Source of the DNA: Deltaproteobacteria bacterium
GTDB lineage: Bacteria > Desulfobacterota > Syntrophobacteria > BM002
DNA: 31,298 nucleotides
Direction of reading: 5' to 3'
NCBI GenBank assembly: GCA_017861095.1
Contig: JAGFXI010000004.1
Coordinates: 1-31,298 of the forward strand
Shown here: positions 8,424 through 15,962 of the stretch, one piece after another
Position numbering within the stretch: position 1 is the first letter of the stretch
Layout of the letters: each line of letters starts with the position of its first letter
Program-made: the position numbers and the translations under genes
The notes under the pieces: generated by a model
The model's input: the letters and a program-made list of their open reading frames with translations, nothing else
The model's database searches: none
What the model was told of the DNA's origin: nothing

Positions 8424-9683
8424 ATGGGAATGACTATCAGCGAAAAGATCCTCGCCGCTCACGCCAGGAAGGACCGTGTGGTGCCCGGGGAGCTCATCGA
8501 AGTGGATGTGGACTTCGCCCTTGCGAACGACATCACCGCGCCCATCGCCATCGACCGGTTCAGGCGGGCGGGTGCGAAAAAGGTCTTCGACCCCGAGCGG
8601 CTCGCCCTTGTCCCTGACCATTTCGTGCCCAACAAGGACATCGATTCGGCCATTCAGTGTAAACTCCTCCGCGACTTCGCCCGGGAGCACGGTCTCCGGT
8701 ACTATTTCGAGGTAGGTCGCATGGGGATCGAGCACGCCCTCCTGCCGGAGCAGGGCCTTGTCGTGCCCGGCGATGTGGTCGTGGGTGCCGACAGCCACAC
8801 CTGTACGTACGGTGCCGTCGGCGCCTTCGCCACCGGCGTCGGGAGCACGGACCTCGCCGCCGTCATGATCACCGGCAGGATCTGGTTCCGCGTTCCCTCG
8901 ACTATCAAGTTCGTGTATGAGGGTGAGCTGCGCCCTTGGGTTACGGGGAAAGATCTGATCCTCTATACTATCGGCCAAATCGGCGTGGAGGGTGCCCGCT
9001 ACCGGGCCATGGAGTTCACAGGTTCCGCCGTCGGGGAGCTCTCTATGGATCAGCGTCTGACCATGGCCAACATGGCCATCGAAGCGGGCGCCAAGAACGG
9101 TATCATCGCCCCCGATATGGTGACGCGGGTCTACGTCGATGACCGGGCTCGGCGTCCCGCCCGGTACTATGAGAGCGATCCGGACGCGAGCTACGATGAG
9201 GTGATCCCCATCGATGTAAGTACGATAGAGCCCCAGGTTGCCGTTCCCCACTCGCCCGCGAACGCCAGGCCCGTGAACGAGGTGGGCCGTATCCCCATCC
9301 ACCAGGTCGTCATCGGCTCCTGCACCAACGGCCGCATCGAAGACCTGCGTCTTGCGGCGGAGGTGCTTAAGGGGCGACGAGTGGCCCCTGGAGTGCGCTG
9401 CCTCATCATCCCGGCGACCCAGGCTATCTACCGCCAGGCCATGGAGGAAGGCCTCTTCACCACCTTCCTGGAGGCGGAGGCCGCCATCAGCACGCCCACC
9501 TGCGGGCCCTGTCTCGGCGGCCATATGGGCATCCTGGCTCCGGGTGAGCGGGCGGTGGCCACGACCAACCGGAACTTCGTCGGCCGCATGGGTCACCCGC
9601 AGAGCGAGGTCTACCTGAGCTCACCGGCGGTGGCCGCCGCCTCGGCCGTCCTCGGCCGCATCGGAAGCCCCGCGGAGCTCTGA
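8424..9683 (+). CDS. leuC: 3-isopropylmalate dehydratase, large subunit
   Basis: With LeuD, isomerises 2-isopropylmalate to 3-isopropylmalate using a [4Fe-4S] cluster. Seen: GADSHTCTYGAVGAFATGVGSTD (cluster and substrate region), the first cluster cysteine in SCTNGR (Cys300), and the paired cysteines of CGPCLGGHMG (Cys360, Cys363), followed by TNRNFVGRMGHPQSEVYLSSP. The 419 residues and separate small subunit place it in the short archaeal/bacterial LeuC/HacA class, not the longer E. coli class. Homoaconitase activity cannot be excluded from sequence, but the leuD-leuB neighbours favour leucine synthesis. The start is ATG 8424; a second ATG two codons on is equally possible. Confidence 0.94.
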   Translation: MGMTISEKILAAHARKDRVVPGELIEVDVDFALANDITAPIAIDRFRRAGAKKVFDPERLALVPDHFVPNKDIDSAIQCKLLRDFAREHGLRYYFEVGRMGIEHALLPEQGLVVPGDVVVGADSHTCTYGAVGAFATGVGSTDLAAVMITGRIWFRVPSTIKFVYEGELRPWVTGKDLILYTIGQIGVEGARYRAMEFTGSAVGELSMDQRLTMANMAIEAGAKNGIIAPDMVTRVYVDDRARRPARYYESDPDASYDEVIPIDVSTIEPQVAVPHSPANARPVNEVGRIPIHQVVIGSCTNGRIEDLRLAAEVLKGRRVAPGVRCLIIPATQAIYRQAMEEGLFTTFLEAEAAISTPTCGPCLGGHMGILAPGERAVATTNRNFVGRMGHPQSEVYLSSPAVAAASAVLGRIGSPAEL

Positions 9684-9762
9684 GGCATCGGGGGTCTTGG
9701 AAGGCTCGGGGACCGCTAGATCTAACCACCCGCTCGTCCCGGTTGTCGGGCGGCTTCCCAAT

Positions 9763-9778
9763 CCCCTTTTTCAAGGGG
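9763..9778 (+). repeat. hairpin between leuC and leuD
   Basis: CCCCTT (9763-9768) and AAGGGG (9773-9778) enclose a four-base loop just before the leuD ribosome site, inside the 113-base leuC-leuD spacer. This kind of C-rich/T/G-rich palindrome recurs between genes in many GC-rich genomes; it could slow transcription or stabilise the mRNA. Its function is not shown. Confidence 0.5.
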
Positions 9779-9796
9779 GCCGAGGGGAATTCGAAG

Positions 9797-10318
9797 ATGA
9801 TCCTCAAAGGAAAAGCCTGGAAATTCGGTGCCGACGTGGATACCGACCTCATCATCCCGGCCCGTTACCTGAACACCTCCGACCCAAAGGGGCTGGCCAA
9901 GCACTGCATGGAGGACGCCGATCCGGCGTTCGCCGGTAAGGTCTCGTCCGGCGACTTGATCGTAGCCGGGAACAACTTCGGCTGCGGTTCTTCCCGTGAA
10001 CACGCTCCCATCGCGATCAAGGCGGCCGGAGTCTCCTGCGTTGTCGCCGCGAGCTTCGCCCGCATTTTCTACCGGAACGCCTTCAACCTAGGGCTTCCCA
10101 TCCTCGAATCACCCGAGGCCGCGGAGGCCGTGAAGACCGGCGACGAGCTCGAGGTGGACCTCGCCACCGGAAAGATCACCAACCTGAGCCAAGATCGCAC
10201 CTACCAGGCCCAGCCAGTCCCTCCCTTCATGCAGGAACTCCTTGCCGCGGGCGGCCTGATGCCTTACGTGATGAAGAGATTGGCAGGCGGAGGAGAATGG
10301 CATGGCAAAGTCTTATAA
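9797..10318 (+). CDS. leuD: 3-isopropylmalate dehydratase, small subunit
   Basis: Swivelling small subunit that completes the LeuCD active site. Seen: KAWKFGADVDTDLIIPARYLNTSDP with the substrate-recognition loop (YLNT), HCMEDADP, and NFGCGSSREHAPIAIKAAGV, the hallmark of the aconitase C-terminal-type swivel domain. Its 173 residues are normal. The frame is open back to 9743, but ATG 9797 has GAGGGG nine bases upstream and begins exactly at the conserved strand, so it is chosen. Its last 17 bases overlap the leuB start, showing tight translational coupling. Confidence 0.94.
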   Translation: MILKGKAWKFGADVDTDLIIPARYLNTSDPKGLAKHCMEDADPAFAGKVSSGDLIVAGNNFGCGSSREHAPIAIKAAGVSCVVAASFARIFYRNAFNLGLPILESPEAAEAVKTGDELEVDLATGKITNLSQDRTYQAQPVPPFMQELLAAGGLMPYVMKRLAGGGEWHGKVL

Positions 10319-11366
10319 CATCGCCGTAATCCCCGGGGACGGCACCGGACCTGAAGTCGTGGCCGAGGGTCTGAAGGCCCTAGCCGCCGCTGCGAGGAAG
10401 ACCGGCTTCAAGCATCAGCTGGCTCATTATGACGTGGGTGGTGCGCGCTACCTCAAGACCGGGGAGACCCTCCCCGACTCCGTCATGGACGAACTCAAGG
10501 GCATGGATGCCATCTTCCTCGGCGCCATCGGCCATCCCGAGGTTGTCCCGGGAATCCTTGAGCGCGGCATTTTGTTGAAAATTCGCTTCGAACTCGACCA
10601 ATATGTGAACCTTCGACCGGTGATCCTCTACCCGGGGGTATGGACCCCCCTCCGCGACAAGGGCCCCGAAGACATCAACTTCGTCGTGGTCCGGGAGAAC
10701 ACGGAGGGGCTGTATGCAGGGTCCGGTGGCTTCTTCAAGAAGGGAACCCCCGATGAGATCGCCATCCAGGAATCGGTGAACACCCGGAAAGGGGTCGAGC
10801 GCTGCATCCGCTTTGCCTTCGACTACTGCCGTCGACAGGGCCGCCGCAAGGTCACCCTGTGCCATAAGACGAACGTACTCAACTACGCCGGCGACATCTG
10901 GGAGCGAGCCTTCAGTGATGTGGCTAAGCAGTACCCGGACATCCAGATGGACTACGCCCACACTGACGCCGTCTGCATGTGGATGGTGAAGAACCCCGAG
11001 TGGTTCGACGTGATCGTGACCGACAACCTCTTCGGCGACATCATCACCGATCTCGGGGCCATGATCCAGGGCGGCATGGGGATCGCCGCGGGCGGTAACA
11101 TCAACCCTCAGGGTGTCTCCATGTTCGAGCCCATCGGCGGCTCCGCCCCCAAGTATACGGGCAAGAACATCATCAACCCCCTCGCCGCCATCGCTGCCGC
11201 CGCCATGCTCCTTGAGAACTTGGGGGAAGAAGACGCAGGCTGGCGGGTGGAGGACGCCGTCAGAAAGGTTGTGGCCCAGGACCTCAAGAGCCTCGCCGCC
11301 GGCCAGATGGGCTACAGCACCACCGAGGTCGGCGACCTCGTCGTGAAATACATAGACCAAGGCTGA
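10302..11366 (+). CDS. leuB: 3-isopropylmalate dehydrogenase (decarboxylating dehydrogenase family)
   Basis: Oxidatively decarboxylates 3-isopropylmalate to 2-oxoisocaproate, the last leuCDB step before transamination. Seen: IAVIPGDGTGPEVV at the N terminus, FVVVRENTEGLYAG, substrate-binding KTNVLNYAGDIWERAF, the metal-binding DNLFGDIITDLGAMIQGGMGIAAGGNINP, and EPIGGSAPKYTGKNIINP for the dinucleotide. Its 354 residues fit. Family members also include isocitrate, homoisocitrate and tartrate dehydrogenases, and the sequence is not the E. coli LeuB subtype. The leuCD overlap makes isopropylmalate the most likely substrate. The start ATG 10302 has GGAGGAGA directly upstream. Confidence 0.92.
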   Translation: MAKSYNIAVIPGDGTGPEVVAEGLKALAAAARKTGFKHQLAHYDVGGARYLKTGETLPDSVMDELKGMDAIFLGAIGHPEVVPGILERGILLKIRFELDQYVNLRPVILYPGVWTPLRDKGPEDINFVVVRENTEGLYAGSGGFFKKGTPDEIAIQESVNTRKGVERCIRFAFDYCRRQGRRKVTLCHKTNVLNYAGDIWERAFSDVAKQYPDIQMDYAHTDAVCMWMVKNPEWFDVIVTDNLFGDIITDLGAMIQGGMGIAAGGNINPQGVSMFEPIGGSAPKYTGKNIINPLAAIAAAAMLLENLGEEDAGWRVEDAVRKVVAQDLKSLAAGQMGYSTTEVGDLVVKYIDQG

Positions 11367-11409
11367 GCCGAAGTCTCCCCGTTAGTCCTTGCCATCGCAT
11401 GCCAACCAA

Positions 11410-11433
11410 GGGCCTTCGGGCCCCCGTTTCTTG
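11410..11433 (+). terminator. UUCG-loop hairpin after leuB
   Basis: GGGCC (11410-11414) and GGCCC (11419-11423) enclose the very stable TTCG tetraloop, followed by CCGTTTCTTG. It stands 43 bases after the leuB stop, where the plus-strand biosynthetic run ends. The T-tract is imperfect, so termination may be partial. Confidence 0.6.
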
Positions 11434-11648
11434 ACCGTCTGCACCTGGCCCAGCGACGCTCAGAAAGGTCTGAATTCTTTCATCTCTGACGCAAAATGGT
11501 AACCTCCCCGCCCGAAAAGGGCACCCTTTCCCCGCCGAGCTCTCCTGCAGGAACCCAGCCCATCCCGGGTAAAGTAGACTAGAGAAAACGGCAGGTTACC
11601 TGCGAAGTATGGGGTTGGGACGCCGTCCCCACCCTCGTCGGTTTCGTG

Positions 11649-11664
11649 TGGCACATCGCTTGCT
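11649..11664 (+). promoter_or_regulatory. sigma-54 (-24/-12) promoter of the transglycosylase gene
   Basis: TGGCAC (11649-11654), five bases, TTGCT (11660-11664): a full match to the TGGCAC-N5-TTGCW consensus with the invariant GG and GC correctly spaced. Transcription would begin near 11676, about 70 bases before ATG 11748. This supports the downstream ATG rather than the GTG at 11646, which overlaps the promoter. An enhancer-binding activator would be needed and is not in the window. Confidence 0.75.
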
Positions 11665-11747
11665 TGAATCCGTCCCCGTCAGAGACGCATTTTTGCATCC
11701 GTGTGGTTTCATTCGAAGAGCTCACTCACACCTCACTAGGGAGAGCT

Positions 11748-12950
11748 ATGGGAAAGAAGATTATTCAATTGATATGTTTGGGGATTGCGTTATTGATCGT
11801 GCAGCCCGCGGCATTTGAAGCCTCGGAGATCCTGCCGAAGCCTGACCCCTTCCCCGTGTATCCCTGTCTGCAGACGAACGTCGATTTCTGGAAAAAGGTC
11901 TATACCGAGTACACATTGGAGCAAGGCATCATCCATGATAGTTGGAATCTCGCCATTATCTATGAGGTTATCGACCTGGAAGATGCCGACCGACCTGGCG
12001 CCTTTATGATCAACAAGAAGCGGATAAAGCGAGCCGAAGAGAAATACAAGAGTATCTTGACTAAGCTTGCCCGAGGCAGTTTCCCATCATCGCCCGAGGA
12101 GCAGCGGGTTGTCGACCTGTTCGGACCGGCTGCGACGCGCCAGGATTTCGAGCAGGCCCGACGCAACATGCGTTGTCAGCTCGGTCAGATGGACCGGTTC
12201 CAGGAAGGAATCATCCGTTCGGGTGCCTATCTCGAGCAGATCAAGGCGGTCTTTGAATCGTACAGCCTTCCCGCCGATTTGGCGTATCTCCCCCACGTGG
12301 AATCATCTTTCAACCATAAAGCCCACAGTAAATCTCGGGCTGCCGGTATCTGGCAGTTCACCCGGCCTACCGGCAAGAGATTCCTCAAGATCGGCCAAGA
12401 GCTCGATGAGCGTCGGGATCCACTCGTTTCCTCCAACGCCGCCGCAAGATTGCTCAGGGAGAATTATCGAGTGCTCAGAGATTGGCCCATGGCTATTACC
12501 GCCTACAATCACGGGCTCGGTGGCATGGTGAGGGCAAAGCGGGCCAAGAAGAACTACGAGGCAATCTTCAGCGACTACAGGAGCAGATCCTTCAAGTTCG
12601 CCTCCCGCAATTTCTATTCAGAGTTTCTAGCAGCCCGCGATGTGGCGAAGAGCTATCGCCAGTATTTTGGTGATATCGAGCTGGAGAATCCACCGAGCAT
12701 CCATGAGGTTGTGGTAGGAAACAAGGTCCCGGTCAAGGATCTTGCCCGCCATTTCAATGTAAATGTGGCTGATATCAAGAACCTCAATCCCTCCCTGAAG
12801 GAATCGGTCTACAAGGGTCAGACACCCCTTCCCAAAGGCTACACCTTGCGCTTGCCCCTGGCGACTCCGGTCGAGACTCAAGCAGCGCCTATCACCGAGT
12901 CCTTGACTGACCTCCAGGAGTCCCCGCGGGAATGGAACCTGATTCCTTAG
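11748..12950 (+). CDS. MltD-like membrane-bound lytic murein transglycosylase with LysM
   Basis: Predicted periplasmic enzyme cutting peptidoglycan glycan strands. Seen: signal peptide (MGKKIIQLICLGIALLIVQP, residues 1-20, cleavage near AFEA), a family-specific N-terminal region (26-170), then the SLT domain with catalytic Glu185 in HVESSFNHKAHSKSRAAGIWQF, ITAYNHGLGGM (250-260) and FYSEFLAARDVA. One LysM domain follows (about 318-370). The 400 residues are close to MltD, but no lipobox Cys is visible and only one LysM is present. ATG 11748 has AGGGAGAG three bases upstream. A sigma-54 promoter precedes it. The stop codon lies within the left terminal repeat of a 184-bp MITE-like element, so the C terminus may have been trimmed by insertion. 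Confidence 0.88.
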   Translation: MGKKIIQLICLGIALLIVQPAAFEASEILPKPDPFPVYPCLQTNVDFWKKVYTEYTLEQGIIHDSWNLAIIYEVIDLEDADRPGAFMINKKRIKRAEEKYKSILTKLARGSFPSSPEEQRVVDLFGPAATRQDFEQARRNMRCQLGQMDRFQEGIIRSGAYLEQIKAVFESYSLPADLAYLPHVESSFNHKAHSKSRAAGIWQFTRPTGKRFLKIGQELDERRDPLVSSNAAARLLRENYRVLRDWPMAITAYNHGLGGMVRAKRAKKNYEAIFSDYRSRSFKFASRNFYSEFLAARDVAKSYRQYFGDIELENPPSIHEVVVGNKVPVKDLARHFNVNVADIKNLNPSLKESVYKGQTPLPKGYTLRLPLATPVETQAAPITESLTDLQESPREWNLIP

Positions 12951-13130
12951 CCCGCATTACGCACGAGACGCCGTAGCGAGATCGTGGACATGGCCGTGCC
13001 ACCGGGCAACCACAGGGGCTCGGACCTGAGACGTACTTTTCAGCACGTCGCAAGGTGCGAGACCCGAAGACGCCCGGAAGGATGGCCAGATCCGCGGTCG
13101 CAGTAGACAGTTCTGCATAATGCGGGCTAA
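12947..13130. mobile_element. MITE-like element A (184 bp) with 16-bp inverted ends
   Basis: TTAGCCCGCATTACGC (12947-12962) and GCATAATGCGGGCTAA (13115-13130) are inverted repeats matching at 15 of 16 positions. There is no long open frame inside. The last 51 bases (13076-13126) match 27277-27327 closely, and the first 24 match 30694-30717 at 22 of 24 positions. It therefore belongs to a dispersed family, probably a non-autonomous derivative of an insertion sequence. The element begins in the stop codon of the transglycosylase gene. Confidence 0.75.
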
Positions 13131-13551
13131 GGGCCTCAAAAATGCCGGAACTCCTTGAGCTTTCACCAGCCACGCGAGACCGCCCATATAGCCCTCGAAC
13201 CTCCCGCCCCGTACTCTCCCTGAGAGGCTATGGTAGATTCCCACCGCCCGAGCCGGCTCTGCAACCGCCTGCTCGGTAACGGCATATGATCCTCCCTCAC
13301 GCCTTGTGACCGAGGCCGGGTTTCACTCGTATATAGTGTCGACCGCTCGGGATTCCCACATCGTGGCCCCCATGGCCCAGCGCCCGCTCTCCCTTCTCCC
13401 GCGGGAGCTGTGCCATGGGGGTCGCGAGGGAGTTCCGTCGAAAGGAGGTGAGACTTCGTTGCACCTCTCGCCACGGGTGAGGCGAGGGTTGTTTCTCCTA
13501 GGGGAGAACCAGTTTTTCTTGGCAGCAATATCGAAAGCAGGAGGAGATCTC
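13131..13551 (+). other. 420-base gene-free stretch with strong secondary structure
   Basis: No coding region is convincing. The stretch holds a possible -10 TATATA (13330-13335) and, downstream, a series of inverted repeats ending in a terminator-like hairpin 35 bases before the start of the Gln-rich gene. The first 190 bases contain nothing recognisable. Confidence 0.5.
13361..13518 (+). ncRNA. structured leader or small RNA ending in an attenuator-like terminator
   Basis: Four nested or stacked stems are visible. P1 pairs 13361-13376 with 13412-13427 (16 pairs, two G-U), with the palindrome CTCCCGCGGGAG inside. P2 pairs GAGGTG 13445-13450 with CACCTC 13462-13467. P3 pairs CTCGCC 13467-13472 with GGCGAG 13481-13486, sharing one base with P2. 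P4 pairs TTCTCC 13493-13498 with GGAGAA 13503-13508 and is followed by TTTTT at 13513-13517. No known riboswitch consensus was recognised. It could be a free RNA or a regulatory leader of the next gene. Confidence 0.5.
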
Positions 13552-13809
13552 ATGAAAAGGCTGGCTACGTTGGTTGGGGTTACTCTAGTAACGGTAGCGC
13601 TGTCCACCCCGTGTTTCGCTGGGCCTGCCCGTGACCGGATGCGGCAACAGGATCGAACCAGGGATCAGATACACCTTCAGACGCAGACTCAATCTCAGGA
13701 CCGCACCCAGAGTCGGGACAGGGTCCAGCAGGGCACCCAAAGCAGAGTCCAGGACCAGACGAAGACCCAAGACCAAATCCAGAAGAGGGATCGGCTCCAC
13801 CAGCAGTAA
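13552..13809 (+). CDS. small secreted Gln/Asp/Arg/Thr-rich protein
   Basis: Function unknown. Seen: a clear Sec signal peptide, MKRLATLVGVTLVTVALSTP, with cleavage likely after CFAG or shortly beyond. The mature chain of about 60 residues is made almost wholly of Q, D, R, T and S in loose repeats (QDRTRDQ, QTQSQDRTQSRDR, QQGTQSRVQDQTKTQDQ). No hydrophobic core is evident, so the mature part is probably disordered or helical and highly polar, in the periplasm or outside the cell. ATG 13552 is supported by AGGAGGAGA just upstream. The frame is open further upstream, but that part is the structured leader. It converges on the minus-strand envelope cluster with a shared terminator between. Confidence 0.75.
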   Translation: MKRLATLVGVTLVTVALSTPCFAGPARDRMRQQDRTRDQIHLQTQTQSQDRTQSRDRVQQGTQSRVQDQTKTQDQIQKRDRLHQQ

Positions 13810-13850
13810 CAAGGTCGACAACGGAGAAAGCAAACCTTCTCTGACAAAAG

Positions 13851-13891
13851 ACAAACGGCAGGACATTCGCTGGGTCCTGCCGTCTTGTTTC
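13851..13891. terminator. bidirectional terminator between convergent genes
   Basis: CGGCAGGAC and GTCCTGCCG form a nine-pair GC-rich stem with an eight- to nine-base loop. It is extended by ACAA/TTGT pairing and flanked by an A-rich left side and a T-rich right side (TCTTGTTTC). It sits between the Gln-rich plus-strand gene and the Gly-rich minus-strand gene, as expected for a shared terminator. Confidence 0.8.
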
Positions 13892-13910
13892 ACAAAGGCG
13901 CCATCAAGAC

Positions 13911-14759
13911 CTACTTGCCGCTGCCGCCACCTCCACCTCCGCCTCCACCTCCGCCTCCACCTCCGCCGCCCCCACCTCCACCTCCGGCACCGCCACCTCC
14001 GCCGCCACCCGCACCACCGCCACTCCCACCGCCGCCACCGTTACCCATCCCCCCACCATCGCCACCAATCCCGGAACTGCCCATTCCCCCGCCATGGCCG
14101 CCCATCCCGGAACCGCCCATCGCCCCATGTGGCCCACCACTTTGACTCATGCCGGCGAAGCCTCGGCCCGACTGATGGGAACTCCCACCCATGGCCATTC
14201 CTCGCCCGAGACCAGGGCTGCCGGAGCCCAAGGCGGCCATGCCATGCTTTGGTGCTCCCCTTTCGGTCAGTTGCCGCATGGTTGCTTCCATGCGCTCTCT
14301 ATCCCTGTCTCGGTCCCTATCCTTGTCCCGGTCTCTATCCCTTGCTACGGATTGATCGCGGCCGAGTGCCCCTTTAGGCCCAATGCCCATGAGGCCGGGA
14401 TCCATTCCCAACTCTTGGGAAATTTGCCCCCATCCCATGCCGACGGCACGCATCGCGCCTATGTCCTTGGCATGAACACCGGCCACATGGGCAAGGCTCT
14501 GTTGCATGTGGCTCTCGGCAATCTGGTTGCGCTCCCGAGCGCGGCCGATGTCCATCTCGGTTCCCCGTTGTTTTGCTGCTTGCAGTGCCCGGCCGGTCTG
14601 CTCCACCTGCTGGTAGGCGGCCGCTAGGTCTGAGACAGCAGATATATCATTGGGTTTATCGGCCCAACTCACGTTGCTCAGCAGGAGTAGGGTTATCAAG
14701 AACGTGCAAACAACAATAGCCCATTCTAGCGCTCTCCCCTTCCGGAACCTGGCTTCCAT
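13911..14759 (-). CDS. Gly-rich low-complexity envelope protein with Arg-Asp repeat
   Basis: Not a recognised family. Seen: N-terminal hydrophobic segment (WAIVVCTFLITLLLLSNVSWA, about 13-33) that can be a signal peptide with cleavage near SWA. Next is a helical region (38-100: AAAYQQVEQTGRALQAAKQRG, IGRARERNQIAESHMQQSLA) and a short globular-looking stretch (GAMRAVGMGWGQISQELGMDPG). A strictly alternating charged run RDRDRDKDRDRDRDRER (about 141-157) and a Gly/Ser/Met-rich tail ending in almost pure Gly follow. ATG 14759 has AAGGAG eight bases upstream. It is last in the sigma-factor cluster, 125 bases after the TPR lipoprotein, perhaps with its own promoter. The Gly tail will vary in length by slippage. 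Confidence 0.75.
   Translation of the reverse strand: MEARFRKGRALEWAIVVCTFLITLLLLSNVSWADKPNDISAVSDLAAAYQQVEQTGRALQAAKQRGTEMDIGRARERNQIAESHMQQSLAHVAGVHAKDIGAMRAVGMGWGQISQELGMDPGLMGIGPKGALGRDQSVARDRDRDKDRDRDRDRERMEATMRQLTERGAPKHGMAALGSGSPGLGRGMAMGGSSHQSGRGFAGMSQSGGPHGAMGGSGMGGHGGGMGSSGIGGDGGGMGNGGGGGSGGGAGGGGGGGAGGGGGGGGGGGGGGGGGGGGGSGK
13920..14040. repeat. CCTCCG/CCACCT microsatellite coding for poly-Gly
   Basis: Near-pure repetition of CCACCT, CCGCCT and CCGCCG hexamers and triplets on the plus strand. On the minus strand they encode the poly-Gly tail of the 13911-14759 protein. Because the unit length is a multiple of three, slippage changes tail length without frameshifting. Confidence 0.8.
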
Positions 14760-14884
14760 GACACACTCCTTGTCTCTATCTTGAGGGTTATGCGAATGTC
14801 AGAACGGCCGCTCGATTCACTCAGATATACTGTCTCGTCTCTCTGAACGTCACATGGCTGACACACTTTTCCCGGTCGACCGTT

Positions 14885-15835
14885 TTACTTCTTGGTAGTG
14901 ACAAAAGATACGGATTCGTCGAGGAGGTAGACCCGATTACCGGTCTCGATTGTCTCCGCGTTCCCTTCCCCCCTGGCCTTGAGTCGGGACGAATGGATAG
15001 TTGGGAAGGATGTCAAGAGCCAATCGCGTACCGCTCCGGCCCTAGCCGTTGCCTGAGGGGCGTTTCCTCGCACGTAAGCGACAATTTCCAGTTTGATCTC
15101 TTCGTTGATCTTCAAGATACTGCCAATGACCTCGAGGGAAAACTCGCCCCGGGAGATTGCTTTGGTCGACCCGGGAGCAAAGGCGATCGCCTCTAGAGGG
15201 ACCCGCCGGTAGCCGATGGCAAAATTGCGATAGGAGAAGTCGCCGAGTTCGTTGAGATGATCCACGGCACGGAGCGCCCATTTGCCATCAGGGTAGTACT
15301 TCACATACCCATTCCAAGCATCGACGGCCTCAGTGACTCTCCTTGATTCATTGAGAGCCAACCCTCTGTTGTAAAGCGCCTCCGGGTTGTACGGGTCTAG
15401 GCCAAGCACCTTCTCGTACTGGCGGAGGGCCATCTCCGGTCGTCCCCCATCAAGAAAATTGTGTCCCAGATACAGGCGGGCCGGGATGTAGTCCGGGTCT
15501 GCCGCTAGCGCGCGGAGATAGCTCGTGCGTTCCGCTTCAAAATCCCTGACCGCCCAATGGCCGACTCCGAGCCAGAAACAATACTCGGCACGGCGCGGCT
15601 CTAGCTCTGCCGCTCGTCGTAAAAAAGGCAGGGCCTGCTCGGGTTTTTCCTCAGCAAGATAGAAGCGGCCGAGATAGTAGTTCGCCGCCGGATCGTCCGG
15701 ATGAGCGCGCACTTCCTGATCGAAGTGGCGTACGCCATCCTCGTACTGTTCACTCGCGAGATAGTATCTTCCCAGCATAGTCGAGCAGCCCACGAGGCTC
15801 ACGAGCAGCCAGAGACCGAGCCACCTCAGATACAT
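14885..15835 (-). CDS. TPR lipoprotein with OmpA-like C-terminal domain
   Basis: Predicted lipid-anchored scaffold. Seen: lipoprotein signal peptide MYLRWLGLWLLVSLVGC with lipobox LVGC (Cys17), then at least four or five TPR units (about 22-165: YYLASEQYEDGVRHFDQEVR, NYYLGRFYLAEEKPEQAL, RLYLGHNFLDGGRPEMAL, ALYNRGLALNESRRVTEAV). The C-terminal part resembles a diverged OmpA/MotB peptidoglycan-binding domain (SLEVIGSILKINEEIKLEIVAYV, ARAGAVRDWLLTSF, RLKARGEGN), though the classical binding residues are not clear. The frame is open to 16000, but ATG 15835 begins the lipoprotein signal and has AAAGGAA upstream. 316 residues. It lies 127 bases after the helical secreted protein, in the sigma-factor cluster. 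Confidence 0.82.
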   Translation of the reverse strand: MYLRWLGLWLLVSLVGCSTMLGRYYLASEQYEDGVRHFDQEVRAHPDDPAANYYLGRFYLAEEKPEQALPFLRRAAELEPRRAEYCFWLGVGHWAVRDFEAERTSYLRALAADPDYIPARLYLGHNFLDGGRPEMALRQYEKVLGLDPYNPEALYNRGLALNESRRVTEAVDAWNGYVKYYPDGKWALRAVDHLNELGDFSYRNFAIGYRRVPLEAIAFAPGSTKAISRGEFSLEVIGSILKINEEIKLEIVAYVRGNAPQATARAGAVRDWLLTSFPTIHSSRLKARGEGNAETIETGNRVYLLDESVSFVTTKK

Positions 15836-15962
15836 GCGTTCCTTTCCTCCATGCCGGACGGGAAAGATCCGGCCCCGTGTGTCAGTCCCTCTTCGAGTGC
15901 CCTTGACCGCCAACGCCAAGGGATGGTCTCGCCCTGCGAAGGTCTCCTCACTCGTATCCCTG

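Noticed and set aside
8358..9596. 412-codon minus-strand frame opposite leuC
   Set aside because: Pure antisense of leuC with biased His/Asp/Gly composition and no recognisable domain.
10380..11360. 326-codon minus-strand frame opposite leuB
   Set aside because: Antisense of leuB; no ribosome site or motif.
11646..11747. N-terminal extension of the transglycosylase from GTG 11646
   Set aside because: Overlaps the sigma-54 promoter and would bury the signal peptide 34 residues inside the protein.
12951..13551. Minus-strand frames of 93-121 codons in the MITE and leader region
   Set aside because: No ribosome sites, random composition, and they cross the inverted repeats and terminator.
14045..14145. 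Pro-rich plus-strand frame (13885-14145) opposite the poly-Gly tail
   Set aside because: It is the complement of the Gly repeat; the minus-strand frame has the signal peptide and ribosome site.
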